From: Molossus alvarezi
Taxonomy: Eukaryota; Chordata; Mammalia; Chiroptera; Molossidae
DNA: 64,000 bases
Direction of reading: 5' to 3'
Assembly (NCBI GenBank): GCA_037176705.1
Contig: CM073896.1
Coordinates: forward strand, 26,362,708-26,426,707
Of the stretch, positions 35,247-46,640 are shown one piece after another. The notes beneath the pieces are model-generated. The model did no database searches. It had not been told where the DNA came from and saw nothing but the letters and a program-made list of their open reading frames with translations. The translations under genes and the position numbers were made by a program. Positions within the stretch are counted from its first letter, which is position 1. Every line of letters begins with the position of its first letter.

Positions 35247-35508
35247 CCCTGGACAGTTTGGCTCAGCAGTTAGAGCATTGGCCTGTGGTCCAGAGACACC
35301 TGGGTTTGGTTCCCACTGAGGGCACGTACCTCAGTTGCAGTTTGTCCCCGGCCCTGGTTGGGCTTTGTTGGTGGCAACCACTCGATGTGTCCCTTTCATG
35401 ATCTCTCTCTCTCTCTATTTCTCTCTCTCTCTCTCTCCCCCTGACCCCATTCTGTCTGAACAAAAAATGGAAAAAAAAAAATGTCCTCAGGTGAGAATAA
35501 AAAAAAAG
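35247..35508 (+). mobile_element. VES SINE, hairpin-tail type, in L1-A ORF2
   Basis: Head 'ccctggacagtttggctc', CT/TC tract expanded by dinucleotide runs, stem-loop 'gtcctcaggtgaga' (one arm decayed) and A-run. Exact 16-bp duplication 'aagaaagcatgactta' at 35231-35246 and 35509-35524, taken from L1 ORF2, so it postdates L1-A. Confidence 0.97.
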
Positions 35509-37598
35509 AAGAAAGCATGACTTATATATGTGTTGTTTACAAGAGACCCACCTCACAACAAAAAACTCCCATAGGTTAAAAGTGAATAAATGAAAAAAAA
35601 AAAAAAATCTTCCAAGCAAATGGAAAGGAAAAAAACTGGGGTAGCAATACTCATGTATGATAAAATATATTTCAAAATGAAGTCCATAACTAAAGACAAA
35701 TAATACCTCTACATTGAAAGGACCTATCCAACAGGAAGATATAACCTTGGTAAACATACATATACCAAATATAGGAGCTCCAAAATATATTAAAAATCTT
35801 CTGGAGGACTTCAAAGAAGAAATCAACAGTGCTACTATCATAGCAAGGGACTTCAACATCCCACTGACAACACTGCATAGATCCTCTACACAAAAATTTA
35901 ACAAAGAAACAGAGACTCTAAACAATGCACTAGAACAAGTGGATTTAATAGATATCTACAGAAAATTACACCCCAAATTGCAGAATTCACATTCTTTTCA
36001 AGTACATATGGGACATTCTCAAAGATAGACCACATGTTAGGACACAAACTAAGTCTCTACAAGTTCAAGAAGATTGAAATTATATCAAGCATCTTCTCAG
36101 ATCATAATGGCATGAAACTAAAAATCAATTACAACAAAACCATGCAAAAACATTTGAACACATAGAGGCTAAATAGCATGTTATTAAACAATGAATGGGT
36201 TACCAAGGAGATCAAGGAAGAAACAAAAAATTCTTGGACACCAATGAAAATAAACACACAACAATATGATATTTATCAGATGTAGCAAAAGCAGTCCTGA
36301 GAGGGAAGTTCATAGCACTAGAGGCATACCTCCAGAAATAAAAATTTCTAATGTACTATCTCACAACTTAAAGAACTAGAAAGCAAACAAAAAGAAAACC
36401 CCTGAGCAAGTAGAAGGAAAGAAATAGTAAAGCTCAGAGCAGAAAAAATGACATAGAGACCAAAGAAACAATTCATAAGATTAGTAAAACAAAGAGCTGG
36501 TTCTTCAAAAAGATAAATAAGATTGATCGACCCTTAGCTAGACTCACCAAGAAACAAAGAGAGAGAACCCAAATATAAAAAATCAGAAACAAAAGAGGAG
36601 TAACAACTAACACCACAGAAATACAAAGGATTGTTAACAAATATGAACGATTATATGGCAACAAACTGGACAATCTAAGCAAAATAGACACATTTCTAGA
36701 AACACCTAGTGTCTCAAAATTGAACTGGGAAGAGATAGGAAACTTGAACAGACCAATAACAATAAAAGAAATTGAAGATGTAATCAAGACTCTCCCAGCA
36801 AAAAAAAAATCTGCTCAGGCCTGGCGGGTTCACGGGGGAGTTTCACCGAACATTCAAAAAAGAACATCCATTCTCTTAGAACTATTCCAAAAATTTCAAG
36901 AAGAAGGACGACTTCTAAACTTATTTAATGAGGCCAGCATAATTATAATTCCAAAATCAGATAAAGACACTACAAAGAAAGAAAACTACAGGCCAATATT
37001 GCTGATATTGCCAAAACCCTTAACAAAATATTAGCAAATCGGATCCAGCAATACTTTTAAAAAATTATTAACCATGATCAAGTGGGATTAAGGCTGGTAC
37101 AATATTTGCAAATCAATAAATGTGATACACCACATAAACAAAATGAAAGATAAAAATAATATGATCATATCAATAGGTGCTGAAAAAGCATTTGACAAAA
37201 TCCAGCACCCATTTCTGATAAAAATGCACAACAGTCTGGGAATAGAGGGATCATATCTTGACATAATAAAGGCTATATATGAAAAACCTACAGCCAACAT
37301 CATACTCAGTGAGCAAAAACTAAAAGTGTTTCCCTTAGAAACAGAAACAAGACAGGGATGCCCACTTTTGCCACTCTTATTTAACATAGTACTGGAAGTC
37401 TTAGCCACAGCAATCAAACATGAAGAAGAACTAGAAAAGTATACAAATGGGAAAAGAGGAAGTGAAACTGTCATTATTTACAGAAGACATGATATTGTAC
37501 ATAGAAAACCCTACAGACTCCATCAAAAATCTACCAGATTTAATAAACAAATTTGGAAAGGTAGCAGGATATAATATTAATATCAAGAAATTGACAGT

Positions 37599-37711
37599 GC
37601 TTTGGCCTATTTGGCTCAGCGGTTGCAGTGTTGGCCTGGGTACCAGAGAGTCCCAGGTTAGGTTCACACTAGGGGCATGGACCAAAATAAAAAATAAAAA
37701 ACAAACAAACA
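37599..37711 (+). mobile_element. VES SINE, internally deleted, in L1-A ORF2
   Basis: Only the tRNA-like head ('tttggcctatttggctcagc' onward, to about 37680) and an A-rich tail remain. The CT tract and stem-loop are missing. Flanks 'aaattgacag' and 'aaatcaacag' suggest a target-site duplication, so it probably inserted in this short form or was shortened at integration. Confidence 0.85.
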
Positions 37712-39389
37712 AATCAACAGCATTCTTATACACCAATAATGAACACACAGAAAGAGAAACTAAAAAAATAATACCATTTACCACTGCAGCAAAAATATTA
37801 AGATACCTACTAATAAACTTATCCAAAGAAGTAAACAACCTATTTGCAGAAAACTACAGGACATTGAAAAAAGAAATAGAGGAAGATATAAAAAAGTGGA
37901 ATCACATACCTTACTCATGGATTGGAAGAATTAACATAATTAAAATGTCCATACTAACCAAAGCAATCTATAGATTTAATGAAATCCCTATCAAAATACC
38001 AATGACATATTTTACAGAACTAAAACACTCTAAAAGTTTATTTGGAACCAAAAAAGACCCTGAATAGCCACAGCAATCTTGAAAAAGAAGGACAAAGTAG
38101 GAGAAATCACAATACCAGATATCAGGTTATACTACAAAGCCACTGTAATCAAAACAGCTTAGTATGGGCTCAAGAACAGGCATATAGATCAATGGATCAG
38201 AACACAGAACCTGAAAACTGATGAAGAAAATGTGCTCAATTAATATTTGACAAAGGTGGCAAGAGCATACAATGGAGTAAAGACAGCCTCTTTAATAAAT
38301 GGTGTTGGGAATATTGAACAGCTACATTTAACGAAATGAAGATACGCCATCGACTTACACCATACACAAGAATAAACTTAAAATGGATAAAAGACTAAAA
38401 TGTGACTCGTGAATCCATGAAATTCCTAGAAGAAAATGTAGGCAACAAATTTCAGACATCATATGCAGCAGACTTTTCACTGATACAATGCCTAAGACAA
38501 GAGAAACAAAGAGAAAATGAACACATGGGACAACAAAAAACTAAAAAGCTCCTGCACAGCAAAATAAACAAACATCAAAATGGAAAGGGAACCCACTCAT
38601 GGGAGAGCATAACTGCCAATGATACATCAGATAAAGGGTTAATTTCTAAAATATATAGAGTGCTCATACCACTCAACAAAAGGAAGACAAAGAACCCAAT
38701 TAAAAAATGGGCAGAGCAACTAAATAGACACCTCTCCAAAAAGAACATATAAATAGCCAAGAGACATATGAAAAAATGCACAATGTCACTAATCATCAGA
38801 GAGACGCAAATTAAAACAACTGTGAGGTATCACCTCACACCTATCAGATCGGCTGTGATTAACAAATCAAACAAGTGTTGGTGAGGGTGTGCAGAAAAGG
38901 GGACTCTAGTACACTGCTGGTGGGGATGCAGACTGGTGCAGCCACTATGAAAAACAATATGGTGTTTCTTCAAAAAATTAAAAATTGAACTTCCATTTGA
39001 CCCAGTGATCCCACTTCTAGGAATATACCCTAAGAAGCCTGAAACACCAATCAGAAAGAATATATGCACCCCTATGTTCATAGCAGCACTATTTACAATA
39101 GCTAAGATCTGAAAACAGCCCAAATGTCCATCAGTAGACAAATGGATAAAAAAGCTATGGTATGTATATAGAATGGAATACTATGCAGCTGTAAGAAAGA
39201 AAGATCTCTTATCCTTTGAGACAACATGGAGGGACATGGAGAGCTTTATGCTCAGCGAAACAAGCCAATCAGAGAAAGACAAATACCACATGATCTCACT
39301 TATCTATGAAATATAATGAACAAAATAAGCTGATGAACAAAATAGACCCAAAGGCATAGAAAGTAGTATGGTTCAGACTGACAAACTTC

Positions 39390-39530
39390 CGAGGAGTGGG
39401 GCAGGGGGGATGGATGAGATAAACCAAAGAACTTATATGCATCTATGCATTACCAATGGACATAAAAAACAATGATTGGGGATGGAGGGCAGGATGGGGA
39501 AGAGATGTCTAGGGGGGAAAAGGAGAAACA
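39390..39530 (+). other. G-rich polypurine tract of the L1-A 3' UTR
   Basis: Runs such as 'ggagtggggcaggggggatg' and 'tctaggggggaaaaggagaa' just before the terminal 'acatctgtaacaaaaataaa'. A G-rich tract before the tail is a usual feature of mammalian L1 3' UTRs; quadruplex formation is inferred. Confidence 0.7.
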
Positions 39531-39685
39531 TCTGTAACAAAAATAAATTAATAAAAATTGAAAAAAATATATATATATATACTTTTTTAAATGATGTGAC
39601 AAAGTGTAGGTATAATTTTGATTGATTTACACTAATAAAAATAATAATAGTAATTACTACTCTTTTTGCTGCAAATTGACTTTTT

Positions 39686-40732
39686 TTAAATTAATTTAAT
39701 TTTTGTTACAGATGTTTCTCCTTTTCCCCCCACAGATTCCCCCTTCTCCTTCCCTCCGCTCCCTGTCCCCAGCTTTGTTGTCCATGTCCATTGTTCATGC
39801 ATATGTGCGTATAAGTTCGGTGGTTTATTACACCCCCACCCACTCTTCCGGGGATTGTCAGTCTGTACCCCACTTCCACATCTCTGGGATTACCCCATTC
39901 CTCAGACATAGTTATGTTCATTATATTCCACAAATATGTGAGATCATATAATATTTGTCTTTCTCTGCTTGGCTTGTTTTGCTGAGCATAATACTTTCCA
40001 GGTCCCTCCATGTCGTCGCAAAGGATAAGAGATCTTTCTTTCTTACAGCTGCATAGTATTTCATTGTGTATATGTACCAGCGCTTTTTTTATCCATTTTT
40101 CTACTAATGGACATTTGGGCTGTTTCCAGATCTTAGCTATTATAAATAGTGCTGCTATGAACATGGAGGTACATATATTCTTCCTGATTGGTGTTTCAGG
40201 CTTCTTAGGGTATATTCCTAGAAGTGGGATCACTGGGTCAAATGGAAGTTCAATTTTTAATTTTTTGAGGGAACACCATATTGTTTTTCATAGTGGCTGC
40301 ACCAGTCTGCATTCCCATCAACAGTGTACTAGAGTCCCCTTTTCTCCACACCCTCACCAACACTTGTTGTTTGATGATTTGTTGATGGCGGCCATTCTGA
40401 CTGGTGTGAGGTGATACCTCATTGTTGTTTTAGTTTACATCTCTCTGATGATTAGTGATGTTGAGCATTTCTTCATATGTCTCTTAGCCATTTGTATGTC
40501 CTATTTGGAGAGGTATCTATGTAGTTCCTCTGCCCATTTTTAAATTGGGTTCTTTGTCTTCCTTTTTTTGAGTTGTAAGAGCACTCTATATATATTGGAA
40601 ATTAACCCCTTATCTGATATATCATTGGCAGTTTTGCTCTCCATACAGTGGGTTGCCTTTCCATTTTGATGATTGTATCTTTTGCTGTGCAGAAGCTTTT
40701 TAGCTTGATGTAGTCCTATATAACTACCTACC
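39686..40732 (-). mobile_element. L1-E: 5'-truncated LINE-1, minus strand
   Basis: About 1.05 kb of L1 3' sequence: the ORF2 C-terminal region and 3' UTR read on the minus strand. It is bounded by a long direct repeat of 24 bp with one mismatch (39662-39685 and 40733-40756), whose core is 'aaattgacttttt'. Clean ends and a longer than usual duplication fit ordinary target-primed insertion with 5' truncation. Confidence 0.94.
39935..40732 (-). pseudogene. L1-E ORF2 C-terminal remnant
   Basis: The minus strand encodes pieces of the ORF2 C-terminus: the NPI-KKW region at the 5' edge, the Cys-rich segment near 40290-40370, and [19 protein letters not shown] at 40180-40233. The frame then runs through DLTYLWNIMN into the 3' UTR because of a shift near the normal terminus. 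No EN or RT domain is present, so no activity is possible. Confidence 0.8.
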
Positions 40733-40756
40733 CTTTTTGCTCCAAATTGACTTTTT

Positions 40757-41240
40757 AAAAAATTAGGTGCATATGCTTGTGTATAAAGATTTCTGGTACC
40801 AAGTGTTAACCCACCAGACACAACCTTATTATGCGATGTGACCAGTAAGATGCAACTCTATTATATGATCTATATATTTATGGTTTAAGACAGGGCATTC
40901 ACTTCGAATGGCTATTATTGTGTTGGTTGTTCTCATTTATTTTTTTAATCTGACAATCTAAGGAGTTAAGCAACCCTGACTAACTTGTCAAGTACTGTAT
41001 GTTTTAAATATTCTTGTGGTACTCTGCTTGAAAATCACTGCTTTAGAGGGTTCAGATGTAATAGGATTTCTGTGTAAGCTTGTCTATCTCTTCTACCCTG
41101 ATTTAGTTTTAAACCTTTGCTTCTGAAATAACTACCTATATTCCTGGCCACCACCATCAAACTTTTCCTCCAAAATTTCTTGGATGTCTTTACTGTTTTA
41201 CTCCTAAATATACCCTCCTCCACCTACCCCACACTCATAA
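40757..41240. other. Gene-free DNA
   Basis: Nothing recognised between L1-E and the ERVL LTR. Confidence 0.45.
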
Positions 41241-41254
41241 CACTTCTGACATCA
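41241..41254 (-). other. tRNA-Leu-type primer-binding-site remnant beside the LTR
   Basis: Read on the minus strand, 'tgatgtcagaagtg' lies directly after the LTR end and differs by one base from the 3'-end complement of a leucine tRNA (TGGTGTCAGAAGTG). ERVL elements are named for tRNA-Leu priming, so this supports the class call. Little internal sequence follows. Confidence 0.65.
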
Positions 41255-41256
41255 AG

Positions 41257-42035
41257 TATGTAGGAGTTATTCCAACACCAACCAATTCTCCAACTCTCTG
41301 GACACCAACTTTGTGTCTTATTGTTCAATTTAATTTAGACACAAACTATAGTAGTTACACAGATGCTACATTTAAGGGTTCAGTCCAACAAGGCATCCAC
41401 CATTTCCGGTGCCAGTCACAAGCCTCAGGTTGCCACCTCTACTTCTGACTATAGGACTTTTAATTCGGGGATTCCACAACCCCTACCCCCTCAGTTTCAA
41501 TAACTTGCTAGAATGTCTTACAGAAATCAGGAAAACATTTTATGTACTATTACCAGTTTATGATAAAGAATTCAACTCAGGAACAGCCCAGATGGAAAGA
41601 TAGATGGGTCAATGTCCAGAGGGTTCCAAGCACAGTAGTTTCTGTCCCCATTGAGTTGGGGTGTGCCAACTTCCCGGCATGTGGATCACCATGCTAGAAG
41701 CTCTCTGAACCCCATTGTTTAGGGTTTTTTATGAAAGTTTCATTACACAGAAATGACTGATGGTATCATTAGCCATTGATTACTGAACTCAATCTCCAGT
41801 CCCTCTCACCTCTACAGAAATCCAGGTGTGAGACTGAAAGTTCCAGCCCTCTAATCACATGGTTGATTCCTCTGGTGATCAGGCCGTATCCAGGTGTCTA
41901 TAGTCTCACCACGAGTCACCTCATTAGAACAAAGACACTCCTACTATTTCTAACCCACAAGAAACCCAAGGGAATTAGAGCTCTGTGTCAGGAACTGGGC
42001 ACAGAAACAAAATATTTATCTATTATTGTTTCACA
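41257..42035 (-). mobile_element. Solo LTR of ERVL type (class III endogenous retrovirus), minus strand
   Basis: The minus strand starts TG ('tgtgaaacaataatagata') and runs through 'cagttcctgacacagagctc', 'aaggtgactcgtggtgag'-like text and a region with a possible poly(A) context ('tttatcataaactggtaata'). It is followed by the leucine-type primer site. It is an old, diverged LTR of about 780 bp with no gag, pol or env sequence seen beside it. The exact subfamily is not named. LTRs carry promoter and poly(A) functions when young; there is no sign of activity here. Confidence 0.72.
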
Positions 42036-42254
42036 GGATGATTATGTCATCATCTGATACATTCCAATGGCTTCTGTTGGTACTTTGTTAGACGTGAATT
42101 TGTACATGGCTGTATTAGATCTCATCCCTACTGCTAAGCATCACCTTGCAACACTCCCATCTGGGCATGCTATACTGCAGTCATGCTGGGTTTTCTGTTT
42201 CTCTATACTTCTATGTTTTCTTTTCTCACTGTCTTTTTTAGAATAGACTATACT
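42036..42254. other. Gene-free DNA
   Basis: Nothing recognised. Confidence 0.45.
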
Positions 42255-43890
42255 TTTATAAATGATTTTAGGTTTACCTAACAAGTAAGCAGAAAATATA
42301 GAGTTCCCATATACACCATTACCCATCATATACAGTATCACCTATTATTAACATATACATATATATTTGTTATAACTGATAAGCCAGTATTAATACATTA
42401 TAATTTATTATAATCCATAATTCACATTAGGGTTTACACTTCATATTCTACCTCCTATGGGTTCTGACACATGTATAATGACATGAATTTCTAGTGCCCT
42501 AAAAATGTCCTATGCTTAATCAATTCCTTCCTTCCTTCCTTCACTCTGAACCCTGGGTAAACACCTGTCTTTTAACTGTCTTCATAATTTTGTCTTTTCC
42601 AGAATGTCATATAGTTGCAACCTTACAGTATGTAACCTTTTGAGAATGGCTTTTTTTCACCTAGCAATATGCACTTAAGACTTCTCCTTTCTGTTTGTGT
42701 ATTAATAGCTTTTTTTTTTTTTTTTTTTTTTTACTGCTGAATAACATTACATTGTCTGGATGTACCACAGTTTATTTACACATTCATTTATTAAAGCCCA
42801 TCTTGGATCTTGGGTGCTTCCAAGTTTGGCAATTGTGATTAAGCCTGCTATATACATCCACATGCAGGTTTTTGTGTGGACATATTTGTTAACTCCTTTG
42901 GGTATACTATAAAGAGGTAAATTGCTGAACTTTATGGTAAGTTTTATAAGAAACTTCCAAATTGTCTTTCAAAGTGGCTATTTTTAAAAGTAACATTTTA
43001 TATTCCAGAAGCAATGAATGAGAGTTACTTTTGTTCCACATCTTCACCAGTATTTTATATTCTCAGTGTTCTGGATTTGGGCTATTTCAATAGGTGTGTT
43101 GTGGTACCTCACGATTGTTTTAATTTACATTTTTCTGATGATGTATACTGTGGTGCATTTTATCATATCCTGATTTACTCTCTGTGTATTTTCTTTGGTA
43201 AGATATCTCTTTAGTCTTTTTGGGGTGTTAGATTTTATTATTGAATTTTAAGAGTTCTTTTTATATTTTGGATAACATTGCTTTATCAGATGTGTCCTTT
43301 GGAAATATTTTCTCCCTGTCCATGGCTTGTTTTCATATTCATTTGACATTGTCCTCTGTAGAGCAGACATTTTTAATTTAATGAAGTCCAGATTATCTTT
43401 TTTTTTATGGACTGTGCTTTTGGCATTGTATCTAAAAAAAGTCATTGCCAAACCTAAAGTCACCTAGGTTTATTTTCTATGTTATCTTTTATGAGTTTAT
43501 AGTTTTGCATTTCATATTTCAGTCTACAGTTCACTTTTAGTTACTTTATTTGAAGGTTATAAAGTTTGTGTCTAAATTCAGGGGTTTTTATTTTGTATGT
43601 GAATGTCCAGTTGTTTTAGCATCATTTGTTGAAAAGACTATAATTTCTCCATTGTATTGTCTTTGCTCCTTTGTCAGTGATCAATTGACTATATTTGTTT
43701 AGGCCTATTTGGGGGATCTCTATCTGTTCCATTAATATATTTGTCTATTTTTGCCAATTCCACATTGTATTGATTATTATAGCTTCATAAAGAGTCTTGA
43801 AGTTGAGTAGTGTCAATCCTCCAAATGTTCTTCTCTTTCAATATTGTGTTGGATATTCAGGGTTTTTTGCCTCTCCACATGTTTGCTTTT
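42255..43890 (-). mobile_element. Old L1 3' part, minus strand
   Basis: The plus-strand text is the complement of L1 ORF2 C-terminus and 3' UTR: 'gttttaggtttacctaacaa', 'gtatgtaaccttttgagaat', 'tgtaccacagtttatttaca', 'cttcaccagtattttatatt', ending near 'tcaatattgtgttggatatt'. It is much more diverged than L1-B/C and 5' truncated, an L1M-type copy. A 23-base T run lies inside. Confidence 0.85.
42710..42732. repeat. Poly(T) run, 23 bases, in old L1
   Basis: A T run interrupts the L1 text where other copies have a short mixed 'agct...tttt' segment, so it is a local homopolymer expansion. Confidence 0.9.
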
Positions 43891-44483
43891 GCTTTTCTAA
43901 AAGCTCTAGGAAAGCACAGGGAGAACACCTGAGCAGTTCCACTGGGAGAGAATTTTATTATCTTCCAGGAAGACTTTACCATGCCAGTTAGTTTTTCAAG
44001 GAACAAGAACAGCTGCTTCACAAGGCACTTGGTGGTGGAGATATTGATTAATAGCTTATTTGGATCCAATATGAGATCCAAATTACATATACAATAACTC
44101 AGATTCTAAGAAACTAAAATATTTGTTGTCAATATTGAATCCATTAAAAAACTGTGTTTATTTTGGAGATGATATGGGAGGTAAAGTGATTAGATTACCC
44201 ATAGGAGTCTGTTGGGAAGTCACTGAGCACATTAATATTGGAGTACAGGTAGATTTAGTACAAAAGCTGTAAAAACCTGAGAGTGAACATAAAGAGGATG
44301 ACGTTAACCCCTTGGCAAGTGTTTTCCTGTCAGACAGAGCACCTGTTCAAAGCAACCACCTAAAGCCTACCATCTTAAGTGAGAAGCCAGTTGCAGTACC
44401 TTGTGTAAAAGAGTACGATTTGCATTTTCTGTAAAGACAGGAATGGTTTTCTTGCTGAGGATAAAGCTATATTAAAAGAGACG
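43891..44483. other. Gene-free DNA
   Basis: No gene or named repeat. Confidence 0.45.
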
Positions 44484-46364
44484 TACTACAGCCAACATTA
44501 TACTCAGTGGGCATAAACTAAAAGCATTTCCCTTAAGAACTTGAACAAGACAGGGATGTCTGCTTTCCCTACTCATGTTCAACATAGTATTGGGAGTATT
44601 AGCCAAAGTGATCAGGCAAGACGAAAAAATAAAAGACATCCAAGTTGGAAAAGAGGAAGTAAAACTTCTTATTTGCAGATGACATGATATTGTACATAGA
44701 AAACCCTAAAGACTCCACCACAAAACTTCTAGATATAATAAATGAATTTGCCAAAGTAGCAGGATACAAAATTAAAATCCAGAAATCGATTGAATTTTTA
44801 TGCATCAATGATGAGTACTCAGAAAGAGAAAGTAAAAAACAAATCCCAATTATCATTGCAACAACAACAAATTAAGATATCTAGGAATAAACTTAACCAA
44901 GGAGATAAAAGACCTGTAGTCAGAAAGCTAAATGGCATTGAAAAAATAATTAGAGGAAGACATAGAAAAATGGAAGCATACATCATGTTCATGAATTGGA
45001 AGAATCAACATCATTAAAATGGTCATACTACCCATAGCAATATATAGATTCTATGCAATCCCTATTAAAATACAAATGGCATACTTCACTGAGTAGAACA
45101 AAAACTCCAAAAGTTTCTGTGGAACCAAAAAAGACCCCAAATAGCCACAGAAATCTTGAAAAAGAAGTAAAAAGTAGGAGGGTTATACTACAAAGCCACC
45201 ATAGTCAAAATAGCCTGGTACTGGCACAAGAAAAGACATATAGGTCAATGGAATTGAATAGACAACCCAGAAGTCAACTGTAGACAGTATGCTCAATTAA
45301 TATTTGACAAAGGAAGCAAGAGCATACATTGGAGAAAAGACAGTCTCTTCAATAAATGCTGCAGGTAAAATTGGATAAGTACATGGATGGAAAAAAATAA
45401 AATTTGACCACCAACTTATACCATATATAAGAATAAAGTCAAAATGGATAAAAGACTTAAACATAAGTGGAGAATCCATAAAAATCCTATAAGAAAATGT
45501 AGGCAACAAAATTTCAGACATCACATTAAGCAGAATTTTAACTGATACATTACCTAGGGCAAGAGAAACAAAGTAAAAAAATTAATAAATGGGACTCCAT
45601 CAAACTAAAAAGCTTCTGCACAGCAAAATAAACCAGCATCAAAATGAAAAGGAAACCCACTATATGGGAAAACATAGAATAAGGGGTTAATTTCCAAAAC
45701 ATATAAAGTACTCATTCAACCCAACAAAAGGAAGACAAACAACCAAAGTAAAAAATGGGCAGAAGACCTAAATAGACAATTCTCCAAAAAGGACATACAA
45801 GTGGCCAAGAAACATATGAAAAAATGCTCAATGTCACTAATCATCAGAGAGATGCAAATAAAAACAACAATGAGGTATCACCTCACACCTGTCAGAATGG
45901 CCGCCACCAACAAATCATCAAACAAGTGCTGGCAAGGGTGTGGAGAAAATTGGACTCTAGTACACTGCTGGTGGGAATACAGACTGGGGCAGCCACTATG
46001 GAAAACAATATGGTATTTTCTCAAAAAACTAAAAATTGAACTTCCATTTGACACAGTGATCCCACTTTTAGGAATATATTCTAAGAAGCCTGAAACACCA
46101 AACAGAAAGAATTTATGCACCCCTATGTTCTTAGCAGCACTATTTCCAATAGTTAAGATCTGGAAACAACCCAAGAGTCCATCAGCAGATGAGTGGATAA
46201 AAAAGCTGTGGTACATGTACACAATGGAATACCCTGCAGCTGTAAGAAAGAAAGATCTCTTATCTTTTGAGAGGACATGGAAGGACCTGGAGAGTATTAT
46301 GTAAGCAAAATAAGCCAGTCAGAGAAAGACAAGTAGCACATGCTCTCACTTATTTGTGGAATTT
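44484..46364 (+). pseudogene. L1-D ORF2 partial remnant (RT palm to C-terminus)
   Basis: Starts within the RT domain: the RQGC region near 44550 and motif C as [14 protein letters not shown] around 44675-44720, so the two catalytic Asp codons are still readable. Frameshifts occur on both sides and the endonuclease and most of the RT are missing. The C-terminal block at 45801-46304 has [19 protein letters not shown]: the last Cys of the Cys-rich motif is Tyr here. The C-terminus ends with LESIM and a stop near 46304, short of the usual end. Not functional. Confidence 0.85.
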
Positions 46365-46640
46365 AATAAACAAAATATACTGACAAAGAAAATAGAGCCA
46401 GAGACATGGATGAAGGGAACAGACTGATAAACCTCAATGGGAAGGGGATTGGGGTGAGGTGGGAAGAGATAAAACAAAGAACGTATATACATATATGCAT
46501 AAGCCATAGGCACAGGAGAGAGTGTGGTGAAGGCTGGCAGGGATGAGAATGGGGAAGAGGGTGTCAATGGGGAAGAAAAGAGGCACATCTGTCATTTTTT
46601 CACCATAAAAGATAAATTAAAAATTAATTAATTAATTAAA
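44484..46640 (+). mobile_element. L1-D: 5'-truncated LINE-1, + strand
   Basis: About 2.15 kb, beginning in the ORF2 RT domain ('ctacagccaacattatactc') and running through the C-terminus and 3' UTR to an AATT-rich end. The terminal motif has diverged to 'cacatctgtcattttttcac'. It is intermediate in decay. No clear target-site duplication was found. Confidence 0.92.

Larger units (their letters stand above)
35157..39316 (+). pseudogene. L1-A ORF2 remnant (endonuclease/reverse transcriptase)
   Basis: ORF2p normally nicks target DNA and reverse-transcribes L1 RNA. Recognisable parts in order: start MAIN at 35157; endonuclease text at 35714-36028, where the GDFN motif reads RDFN; SDHNG near 36100; the linker at 36720-37034; RT motif A as [10 protein letters not shown] (catalytic Asp replaced by Gly) near 37170; the RQGCPL motif near 37355; motif C as FTEDMILYI instead of FADD near 37480; the C-terminal region ending near 39316. 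A VES SINE splits the endonuclease at about codon 30 and a second, shortened one follows the RT motif C. Multiple frameshifts are present. It is non-functional on several independent grounds. Confidence 0.88.
33384..39575 (+). mobile_element. L1-A: full-length LINE-1, + strand, inactive, with two VES insertions
   Basis: It carries a 5' UTR of about 850 bp, ORF1, a short spacer, ORF2, and a G-rich 3' UTR with an A-rich end. Flanks 'tatatactgtttta' (33370) and 'tatatacttttttaa' (39576) look like an imperfect target-site duplication. Two VES SINEs inserted in ORF2 (35247 and 37599). Many frameshifts and stops, plus changed catalytic residues, show it is dead. It appears more decayed than L1-B and L1-C, and its 5' end lacks their ATGGCGG-like motif. 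Small frames of 60-220 codons on the opposite strand are shadows of the element. Confidence 0.95.

Noticed and set aside
35263..35925. 220-codon open frame on the minus strand, the longest in the window
   Set aside because: It is antisense to a VES SINE (35247-35508) joined to antisense L1-A ORF2. Its RERERERE-type run is simply the CT tract of the SINE. No domain of its own.
41776..42057. 93-codon plus-strand frame
   Set aside because: Antisense to the ERVL-type LTR, which is non-coding.
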